Assembly (NCBI GenBank): GCA_008477525.1
Contig: SPDT01000001.1
Location: 4,030,001 to 4,094,000, forward strand
Length of the DNA: 64,000 bases
DNA from: Hypomyces perniciosus
Lineage: Eukaryota; Ascomycota; Sordariomycetes; Hypocreales; Hypocreaceae
Direction: 5' to 3'
Under the pieces are notes generated by a model. That model had not been told where the DNA came from. It saw only the letters and a program-made list of their open reading frames with translations, and searched no databases. Made by a program: the position numbers and the translations under genes. This document shows, piece by piece, positions 46,577-55,963 of the stretch. The stretch's first letter is position 1. Each line of letters opens with the position of its first letter.

Positions 46577-48103
46577 GGCTAAGAAGATAAGTTCTTAGAA
46601 AATCAAGTCATGTACGATCTGAGTCTCATCCATACAGGAAGAACTCAAGGCTCGCCACTTCATTAGACTTTTATACCTGGAAGCAAAAAAATGAGTCAAC
46701 GCTCCTGAAGGGAATTGTGTTTACTATTCGTCTGCTCCGTATTACCAATGCAAATTTCCTGCCCTACTAACGAGCAGCGCGTGATGAGGATCTCCGAGGC
46801 TGGACGCCGTTGAAAGCCACTTTGCGGATAGACTAGGGGCCCTCGGGTGGCCGAATCACGGGAGATCGGAGCAATAGTGCAACTCCCGTAGTCATTTTTC
46901 TTTTACAAGATCTAATACTGCTACGGAGTACTAGTACTATTATTATGGTGGTAGAAGAATCCGAGAACTACTGCCGCAAATGACAGGCGAGAAGTCGTAT
47001 CTGGAAAAGCTGCCAAGATACTGGCCTCATCATCCCGTCTCCCCGGATCAGATGCCGAATAGTAGTACGTAGATAGTATTTATTCACTTCGGTTTCCGTC
47101 TTGATCTTGAATTATTAATACTGCTATCCAAGTTTCCCCAGAATTTTCAGCCCTTCAGCCGGTCTCGGCACTCAGCTTGCAGATTTCTCATCCTTTGTTA
47201 TACCCTGTGCTATTCCCGTGGTATCCTCATTGCCTCATTGCCGCGCCCTTCGTGACGCAAAGCTAACACAAAAGTAGAGAACAACCTGGGAGAAAATCTC
47301 GGTTGCATTCGCCGGGTCCCCTACAAGGCGCGATTGACAGAAAAACCACATGATTTTACGATTTGTTTATATCCGGGACAGGAGTTTAATACAAGTCGTA
47401 GTATATGCCAGGCGAAGGGAATAGCCGCAAAAGCTTAGCTCCTATGGTACTCATGCCCACTGAGGGTACGCATCACCGAAGTAGCTAATATCGTGACATT
47501 GCCATTCTCCCTTATCGGAGTCGCTCATTGCCCAAAAGGCGCTGACTTTGACTCGCTCACGGCCATGAGGAAATCGTACTACGATGGCAAGTCCACGACT
47601 CTGCTTCCAACATGCTTTTCATTCACGAGATGGCATCTGAAAGCACAAATTAATACTTCTTCCTCGTTGTGAGATTCTTTATAGAATTTTATCGCAACCC
47701 ATGACCAGACTCTGCCGTCGTCTGTCAGTAGGATGGCGCTATTCGTGAAAATGAAGCTCAGGTAGAGAGGCTTTCGGTTTCTAAGGTAGCAAGCATCAAG
47801 AAAGCTGAGGATTCGAGGCTGGTCAGTAGTCTTCACCCACCCTTCCAACATCCACACTGTGTCATGTCCCGATGTCTTTCCTTTGTTCTCGATGCCATCA
47901 CCGTCGCTGAAAGCACAGCTCACAAAAGCGCTCGAAATTGTTCTGGCAACCGGCTACAGCAACTCGCCATGTCGATCAGCATCTATGGCCGGATAGAGCA
48001 ATGCCTTGTCCAAGACTAGGCACAGCGTACAATATATAAGGCTATATATTCGTTTAACAGTTGCAAAGGGATGACTGCCTGTCATCACTATTCGCAATAG
48101 TAG
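46577..48103. other. Intergenic, ssu1 promoter side
   Basis: No secure gene. TACGGAGTA occurs at about 46922-46930. A 114-codon minus-strand frame (47579-47923) has mixed composition and no recognised motif; it may be a relic exon. Confidence 0.5.
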
Positions 48104-48316
48104 TACGAAGGTAGAGCCGTAAAGAGAAGAGTCACTTCATAACTGGCGGCACCCCTGCCACACAGTACATATTAAAACCCTACCTATAAAAGCCAGCCAA
48201 GCCTGCTGTAATATACTATAATAGTAGGGCATATTCCCCTATATATATCGCTACAGCTATCCCTTTTAATAATCTTTCAGGGCTATACTTATTAAAAAGT
48301 AATTAGACTTATTATT

Positions 48317-49474
48317 GGGATTGGCTAAATTACACCCCAACTTGGCTATTCTACACCCCAACTGTGGCGTAGACACCCTGAATTTTTTCCGATGTCACCG
48401 AAATTGGTGTAACACACATACAATTCAAAGATATCCAAATAAATCTATCACATCATTAAATTTAAGGCTATTTATAACTGTAATCTTAATTAATTTTTAT
48501 TCCATTTTCTCCTATTATATAGCCTCTTCCTTATTATATTAGAATATAAAGGCTGCCTCTTATATAAGCTGCTATGCCCGCTATACACATATATTAAAGT
48601 GATCTTCAAATTCAACATTATCGATAGCGAAGTCGCCCTCACCCTCGCCCTCATTATTAGTCTCAGACTTTAGTAGGTTCATTTGGATAGCCCGTTAATA
48701 TACTCGCGGCATTACAGTACTTAACACGAAGGCATCGCCAGCTTACTGCATACGCTGCAGCCCGAGGTCTATGGATGTTAGCCGGGCACGGCGGCCGTAG
48801 CCTCAGCTCGCTCTTAGAGCTAAACTCTCTCGAAGTGTAATAGCTCGCATCGGGTACTATTAATACCTCTTCCTCACTAATATAACTGTGACTGCTGTAC
48901 GGCCACAGAGCCTCGTGGCCTGCCTCGCTAACGAATAACTGCAGGCTCAAGAGGTGCTAAGGAAGGTCTGTTGGTCTGATCAGCTGTTGTTTTCTCCCAC
49001 CACTAGTGAGGGTGAAGGAATCGGCCTTTGCCGCAGCTCGCACAGCAGCTTCACACTCGGCAATGCTCCTATAGACTTTGCCAATCAATAAGGGATTGAC
49101 TATTCCACACCCCAGTTTGACTATGCTACAACCCAAATATGACAGCCCACTATCGCAAAGGACAACAGCAGGATATACTCTATATAGTATTTAACATTTA
49201 AGAAACAATACAGCTTAAGAGGTTATTGCTATATGCAATTCCTTTTATTTTTATTTTTAATGTTGAAGATTTGTACCACTGACTTGCGATAATGGATTTA
49301 ATAGAAATTAATTTAAGTGAACTTGCGAAGTTGCGAAAGTTAATGAGTTACATGCACTTCACCTAGTGGTACGTCGTGCAGGAGGTACATTGCATTTCTG
49401 TGCGTTTTGCATATAAATGGCAAGTATCTTTGGGGTGTAGAATAGCCAAGTTGGGGTGTAATTTAGTCAATCCC
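48317..49474. mobile_element. Nested TIR element with 45-bp bipartite ends
   Basis: 48317-48361 and 49430-49474 are inverted copies of a 45 bp sequence with a single mismatch by my count. Each arm holds the decamer TACACCCCAA twice, 21 bp apart, which resembles a double transposase-binding site. The arms begin GGGATTG and lie next to TTA/TAA. A diverged direct copy of the left arm is at 49092-49136, so a smaller element 49092-49474 may be a derivative. No intact transposase is inside. Confidence 0.75.
49092..49136 (+). repeat. Third, diverged copy of the 45-bp inner TIR
   Basis: Same orientation as the left arm at 48317, starting GGGATTGACT and ending CTACAACCCAA, with roughly nine differences by eye. 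Together with the right arm it would delimit a 383 bp MITE-sized unit. Confidence 0.7.
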
Positions 49475-49736
49475 TTATTATTAGGTCTATAAATACCTAT
49501 TTTCTAATTATTATTACTACTCCTGCTATAGCTGTTTAATTATAGTTTACTTTATATTTAGGATATATATTATTCGTTATAAATGAATTTTTTTATTAAA
49601 TAATTAAGTAAATCTAATAGAAATTTGGCCTTTTATTGTAAGATAAAATACTATTTCAAGGCCAGTAGTTAATATTATATGGCAGGGGTGCTGCTAGTTG
49701 CGAAGTGACTCTTCTCTTTGCGGCTCAACCTTCGTA

Positions 49737-50721
49737 GATTTACTCCGTAATCACTGCTCCAATTATTAGGCGAAACAAGCTTAGTAAGGCAGCAAGGGAA
49801 CAGCGTTCGGATGTCGGCCGGATGTCGGAACCGTAAGGAGTATCTGTCGTTTTTGAAGTAACTATGTATCTACGGAGTATCTAGTTCGTACGAACCGACA
49901 TCACCGAAATCCAAGAATTTTTCCTCAAAATGTTTTCTTGTGCACTACGTAAGGTGTTGGGTCATGCTAACGAGGCAGCATTTGCAAATCCTTCCTTGAC
50001 TTCATAGCCATCAGGGTCCACCCTCCTGAGCGAGAACAACCCCACACTTAGCTCGTACGCCCGCGCCGTCCAAATCATCCCTGGCACAGTTCTAGGGGGT
50101 TTCTGTAGAACTGAACCTGGTTCTCTCGGATCCCTCTGAATTTGCCTTGGCGTGGAAGATTCGACTTTGAAGTTGTTGTAGTAGATTCGATCTTGTTTTT
50201 CTCCCCCCCTTCTTTTCTTTTTCTTTTTCCCCGGAACGTACTCCTGCTTTTATGAGAGGTCATGGGATTGTCGAGATAATGCACAGATTTGGAAACGTGT
50301 GCCAGACATTTACTGCACCAGCTAAACTCTGTCGGTACACACCCACTCTTGGCGTCCTTGTCGTCCAACCAGATCTCGTAAAGCCTGCTTATCATCCCAA
50401 GCCCACCGACGGTTTCCAGGTGTACCCGTACAGTCGATCTTGCACCGTCATTTCATTTCGGGTGATGGTACTCTGTAATGACGAGGGTCCTGCTTATCCG
50501 ACACCGGCTATTAGTATGCACCGTCTTGATGTTGGCTCAGGTGACCTGGCAGAGTGCGGACAACGGAAAGAGGCGACTCCCATCCCCGCTTCTAGTCGGT
50601 GTGCTGTCCTCGCATATCTTGACCATCGTCGCCCAGCAGATCATCGTAAACCTCTTTGCACTAGACCATCATTACATCGCATCATAGCATCATAGTACCC
50701 AAGCATCCATAGCACATTACC
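49737..50721. other. Intergenic, cysteine dioxygenase promoter side
   Basis: No secure gene. TACGGAGTA occurs near 49872. A 69-codon frame (50478-50687) ends 35 bp before the dioxygenase ATG and could be an upstream ORF. A CTTTTTC-rich tract lies at 50195-50235. Confidence 0.5.
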
Positions 50722-51498
50722 ATGGCTATCACTGTCATTTCGAACCACATCACTCTCGACGTCTGCAGTGGCGTCGGGGCCCACAAGGCGAATCGATTCG
50801 ACGAACTCGTGTTGGCGCTGAAAGAGGCCCTTGGTCCATCATCTGGTCTGACATCCGATGATGTTGACGTTGATTTCCTGACACGCTTGATGGAGGACTA
50901 TGACGGCAGTGATATGTTGTGGACCAAATATGCTTTCGGTGATAGTAGTCGAGGTTACACTCGAAACCTCGTCGACGAAGGCAATGGCAAGAGCAACCTG
51001 GTGGGTGACATCCTCAAGCAAAGACCGAGCCCCATAGTGGTAGAGAGGCAAGCTGACAATATGCAACAGCTAGTACTTGTCTGGTCCCCCGGCAAGGGAA
51101 GCCCCATCCACGACCACGGCAACGCGCACTGCCTGATGAAGATACTGAAGGGGAATCTCACTGAGACTCGCTATGCTTTCCCCGAGGAAGATGAACCCGA
51201 GGGGCCGATGAAGATCATCTCGGAGAAGACGTATAAAGAAAATGCAGTGGCATATATGGCTGATGAGCTTGGCCTCCACCGAGTATCCAACAGAGGAAGC
51301 GACTTCGCTGTCTCTCTGCATCGTATGTTCCCACAGACCTTGACACTTGTCTCAAGCTTAACCAAGAACTATGCAGTGTACACACCTCCCAACGTAGCAA
51401 AGGGAGGCTGCCATATCTTCGATGAGAAGACTGGCCGAAGCAGCCATGTGACCGGCTGTCTATACTACTCAGCATATGGCCGGCTGCTCAAGGAGTAG
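50722..51498 (+). CDS. cdo1: Cysteine dioxygenase
   Basis: Exons 50722-51322 and 51377-51498 give 240 residues. The cupin motif SPIHDHGNAHCLMK supplies H130, H132 and C137, spaced as the iron ligands and the cross-linking cysteine of known cysteine dioxygenases; H186 (LGLHRVSN) is the third ligand. The spliced junction gives SLHLYTPPNV, with the active-site histidine and tyrosine. The enzyme oxidises L-cysteine to cysteine sulfinate, which leads to sulfite or hypotaurine. The 54 nt intron is a multiple of three and has no stop, so the unspliced reading stays open and gains 18 residues between that histidine and tyrosine. Divergent from ssu1, which exports sulfite. Confidence 0.95.
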   Translation: MAITVISNHITLDVCSGVGAHKANRFDELVLALKEALGPSSGLTSDDVDVDFLTRLMEDYDGSDMLWTKYAFGDSSRGYTRNLVDEGNGKSNLVGDILKQRPSPIVVERQADNMQQLVLVWSPGKGSPIHDHGNAHCLMKILKGNLTETRYAFPEEDEPEGPMKIISEKTYKENAVAYMADELGLHRVSNRGSDFAVSLHRMFPQTLTLVSSLTKNYAVYTPPNVAKGGCHIFDEKTGRSSHVTGCLYYSAYGRLLKE

Positions 51499-52427
51499 AT
51501 GATGGTGATGTTGTATCTTCGACATAGCGACTCGGCGTTGATGGTGGATTGATTTTTCGGGTTTTGTATTGGCTGTTTCTTTGCCATGAGCGTCCCAAGA
51601 TTGTCTGAAGTTAGGTATCATCCACATGCTGGATGTATGGCCGCTGGAGGAGAGGATCTGCGGTATGGCATGGTTTTGTAGCAAAGGCACAGCATTTTTG
51701 GTACTGAATGAAACGTCCAAGTCCACAGAACCGGTCCTCGTCGTTTTGGCACGAAGAAGAATGAAGTTGAAAAAGAGAAGAGGGAGGGTCAGGTGTCGTT
51801 GCTCTTGAGGCGCTCGTTCTGGAGGGCTCATCGATTGCGTGATTTCAGCTAGTCCTAACTGGGAACAGTTCTGTCAACTGGTGGATCTCGGAATTGTTGC
51901 GGAGGTCAGTGATGATTAGTCATCCAAATTCAACGGTAAGGCCTAGCTATAACGATACTTTGACACAAATTAGATATATCGTTATAGCCAGGGTTCACTG
52001 TAGTAGTAAGTACTAACTTAAAAGCCTGGCTTGTCTCGAGGACTCCATTTGCCCGTGCACTGAATCACTTTGAAAAAAATTGCATGAAAAATAGGTCAAT
52101 AGGAGGAGCCTGTTCTCTCTATTGTCCATACATTCATGAACTGAAAATAGGAAAATAAGAAAACAATACCAATGTCAGCTGCAATATTTCGTCATAGCTA
52201 CGATGACGTCCATCAGCCACTCTGTGTTTACACGCTAAATCGTAGTGTTTATATCCGGCGCGAGACCCTCCAATTGGCGTTCGGTGTCTCACGCGTCCTT
52301 CAGCACACAGCCTAACGGTATGAAGATAGTGTAGGCTCTGAACCAAGGGAAACGGTGCGTCTTCTCCGCGAAAAGAGACTCAGAAGGCTTGAAAATAGTA
52401 TCTGCTTAACTCAAGCTCGTTTCCACA
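51499..52427. other. Intergenic, cysteine dioxygenase to HIRAN-SNF2 gene
   Basis: No gene recognised. A near-palindromic pair occurs at about 51942-51990, where CTATAACGATA is followed by TATCGTTATAG. Confidence 0.5.
51946..51987. repeat. Short inverted repeat (CTATAACGATA / TATCGTTATAG)
   Basis: Perfect 11 bp arms, about 20 bp apart, read directly. It could form a small stem-loop between the two genes; function unknown. Confidence 0.65.
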
Positions 52428-55400
52428 ATGCCTCCGCGCCGCAAACGCGCCCTTGACATTATCGACCTGACAGGGGATACTGCATCCGAGCCGCAGGTCA
52501 AGCGACCTGCATTAGCATCCTCCCAAGCTTCGCGAGTGAGCTCCATTGCATACAGTGGATCTCAGAGGAGCTTGCCATCGTCTTCTCAAACGTCTGTTCA
52601 CGAGCCAGAGTATCTGGACCTAACTCAAGACAACACGCCTGAGAGGGAGCTCTATGGCACTTTTGGTTCGTTCCACTACCGATACACTACAGACATAGGC
52701 TAACGCCATGTAGACGGGAAAATTGTGGGCGTAAGATATTACAATGGCTATGCTTCGCCTGGGGAAGTGGTTCTCTGCCACAGAGAGCCACACAATCAGG
52801 TATGCACATGCTGGGCAGTCTTGAACCAGGAGTTGGTGGCTAAAGCTGGACAGTACGATCGAAATGCGATCCGAATCGACAACGTCCTCCATCAGCAAAT
52901 AGGACATCTGCCCCGGAAAATTGTCGAGAAAATTACCCCCCACATTGTAAGTGTCCTCATACCCAAGCTTTCTCTTGATCACTCACTCACCAATCCAAAG
53001 GACCGTGGTGATGTTTGTATTGAGGGACAAATCACTGGAGAGAAGGGTGCTTATGAATGCCCCATTAGACTGTCGTTCTATGGACCAAGCGACCCCACTG
53101 AGCGCACCAGAATTGAGAACGCCTTGAAGGCGGATAAGCTTGTCAAAGCTACCCAATTGAAGCAAACGAAGAAAGATGCCGAGTCGCGGAGAACGCTTTT
53201 GGGCTTGTCCCAAAGTATCTCTACCAACGGCGTAGGGTCGAGCCGTTTCCAAGACGAGGTGTCATTGGAAGATATCCTGAAGACGAGTGATGCAGTCGAA
53301 CTTCGAAAAGGAGGTGATGCTATCAAGACCCTTGCTATGGGTGAGGCCGAATTGGCAAAGATGCCACAGGCCGAACAACCCGTCCAGCTAAAATCCACGC
53401 TTCTGCCTTATCAACTTCAGGTATGCTCCACGATTTTCTCCTTTCTCTTCTTTGAAAACGCTTTCATGCTTACAACGCAATAGGGTCTAGCTTGGATGCA
53501 TTCCAAGGAGAATCCCGAGCTTCCGCAGGTTGGCTCAGATACCGTGACCCAACTGTGGAAACGGGACAACAGAGGACGCTATTGGAATGTTGCTTCCGAT
53601 TTCGTAACCACCAAAGCTCCAACTCTCTTCTCAGGGGGGATTTTGGCCGATGATATGGGACTAGGAAAGACACTCCAAATGATCAGCTTGATTCTCACAG
53701 GTGGTCCTGGGTCAACCCTTATTGTTGCCCCAGTCAGTGTCATGAGCAACTGGGAGCAACAGATCCGAAGGCACGTTAAACCAGAACACCAACCAAGCAT
53801 ACTGCTATATCACGGCGCCAAAAAATTGGCTGGTAAAGATCTCATAGGATATGACGTTGTCATTACCAGTTACGGGACCCTTGCCATGGAGATGGAGGGT
53901 TGTAGAACGCTTTTGTCGCAAATGGAAGATTGGCGACGAGTCGTGCTTGACGAAGGCCATACCATACGAAATACGAGGACAAAGGTGGCATTGGCTGCAT
54001 GTGAGCTCAAGGCCAAGTCCCGTTGGATCCTCACTGGAACACCAATGTAAGTGCTTTATACCATGGATATCGACTTGACAGAGTGCTAATTGGAACATAG
54101 TATCAACTCCGTAAAGGATCTGCACTCGTTGGTCAAATTCCTCCACATCACAGGTGGTGTAGAACAGTCTGAGATTTTCAACAACAAGATTACGCGAAGA
54201 TTGTCATCTGCCGACCGAAGCGCTGAAGCAATCCTCCAAGCGCTCATGCAAGATATCTGTCTGCGGCGTAAGAAGGATATGAAGTTTGTGGATCTCAAGC
54301 TTCCCAAGAAAACTGAGTATCTTCACCGAATCACGTTTCACCCAGAGGAAAAACGCAAATATGACACCCTCATGTATGTCATTTACGCTTTCAACAAACG
54401 CACATGAAGTCACTGACTCGCAAACAGGTCCGAAGCTAGAGGTGTACTTGAAGAGTATCAGGCCAAATCGAATCTTGGCCAGAAAGGTCGCTTCCAGAAC
54501 GTGCTGGAGCGACTCTTGCGCCTCCGACAAACGTAAGCACAAATAAAGGGTGGCGATCGCTCTGACAGTACCGCTGACGATTCATGTGACAGGTGCAACC
54601 ACTGGACCCTTTGCAAAGACCGCATTACCGATCTCATGAACATGCTCAAAGACCAAGATGTGGTGCCTCTGACCGAGAAGAATCGCGCGTTGCTACAGGA
54701 AGCCCTTCGACTCTACATCGACAGCCAGGATGATTGCGCTGTCTGCTACGACACGCCTACTAATCCCGTGATTACCAACTGCCAGCATGTTTTCTGTCGT
54801 CACTGTATTTCCAAGGCCATCCAACTCCAGAAAAAATGTCCCATGTGCCGCAACCCTCTCACGGAGGATAGCCTTCTTGAGCCCGCCCCTGAAGGGACTT
54901 TTGACAAGAATTTCGACACCGAGACGCAAAGCTCAAAGACGGAGGCAATGTTACAGATAGTCCGGGCTACTCTGAAGAATGAAGGCTCCAAGATTGTCAT
55001 TTTCTCACAGTGGACGTCATTCCTGGACATTGTTCAGAGACAAATGGTAACTGCAGGCTTGAAGTTCTGCAGAATCGATGGCAGCATGAACGCAGATAAG
55101 CGGGATCGTGCGATTGATGCCCTTGATAACGATCCTGAGACGCGTATCATGCTGGCCAGTTTGGCTGTATGTAGCGTTGGCCTCAACCTTGTTTCGGCGG
55201 ATACAGTCATTCTTTCAGACAGTTGTAGGTTTCCCCTTCTCCGTCGCACGAGTCTATGACTATCGCTTCCAGAAACCATACTGACAGATGTAGGGTGGGC
55301 ACCGGCCATCGAGGACCAAGCTGTTGACCGAGTCCATCGATTGGGCCAAACTCGAGAGACAAAGATTTGGCGTCTTGTCATGGAAGGGACCGTGGAGGAG

Positions 55401-55520
55401 CGAGTTCTCGACGTTCAGCAAGAGAAGAGAGATCTAGTCACCAAGGCATTCCAGGAGAAGGGCAAGGGGAAACGCTCGAAGGATACAAGGATGGCAGATG
55501 TTCTGAAACTATTTTCCTGA
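52428..55520 (+). CDS. HIRAN-SNF2-RING DNA translocase / E3 ligase (HLTF/Rad5-like)
   Basis: Nine exons: 52428-52665, 52714-52799, 52854-52946, 53001-53420, 53484-54046, 54101-54373, 54428-54532, 54593-55224, 55294-55520, giving 878 residues. Order: disordered N-terminus with IIDLTGD and YLDLTQD, which look like SUMO-interacting motifs; a HIRAN domain (about 80-150, GVRYYNGYASPGEVV...HNQYDRNAIRIDN); SNF2 motif I DDMGLGKT (335-342); DEGH (435-438); a C3HC4 RING inserted in the helicase (641-678, CAVCYDTP...CQHVFCRHC...CPMC); then the helicase C lobe with FSQWTSFLD and RVHRLGQT. HLTF and Rad5 use this layout to ubiquitinate PCNA and reverse stalled forks. The length is nearer HLTF than yeast Rad5, so no symbol is given. 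It precedes tyw1 in tandem. Confidence 0.9.
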
Positions 55521-55963
55521 AGCAAAGGGGGGAGTTGGTGTTATTTGTTGCTATATTTTGGGGAGATGTGGAAATGGTCAACAAGGTAAAGGGAATGACG
55601 GCGCTTATAAATAGGTCGCTATGATTGGTCATGACGGTTGAACCTGGAGGTAGCACTAGGGCACTTGACGATGCCCGTATTCAACGATGATCATATAAAT
55701 ATATCGGTTAAAAGGTTCATAAATTTGCCAAAAGGCTTCCTGCCGAAGTAACTCTGTACGCAAAAATCTATACAGTATCTACTTATTAGTATGGAGGTGG
55801 TAAGGTTGACGCTAGAATACCTTATCATCAGTCAGCTATTTCAATGCCCCGCCAAATTGTGTGTCGCGGGGCACAGAATTTCGAAACTCTATCATCTCCA
55901 GGCTCTTGAAAGTGATCTCGTGCGCAAACGCCTGGGCAGCGCGCGCAGGCCTCTGCTATCGAG
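55521..55963. other. Intergenic between tandem genes
   Basis: Terminator of the HIRAN-SNF2 gene and promoter of tyw1; TATAAATATAT near 55694. No gene. Confidence 0.5.

Larger units (their letters stand above)
48104..49736. mobile_element. Non-autonomous TIR DNA transposon, 1.63 kb, flanked by TA
   Basis: The left end 48104-48159 and the right end 49681-49736 are inverted copies of a 56 bp sequence that starts TACGAAGGT and ends CACCCCTGCC; I count six mismatches, five of them transitions. TA occurs at both outer edges, as expected for a Tc1/mariner-type target duplication (or as part of the repeat itself). The interior is AT-rich and has no transposase; a 95-codon minus frame at 48663-48950 was not recognised. 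A second TIR pair is nested inside. Classification is an inference from the ends. Confidence 0.75.

Noticed and set aside
50252..50695. 147-codon frame upstream of cysteine dioxygenase
   Set aside because: Overlapping frames in the leader have no family resemblance; at most an upstream ORF.
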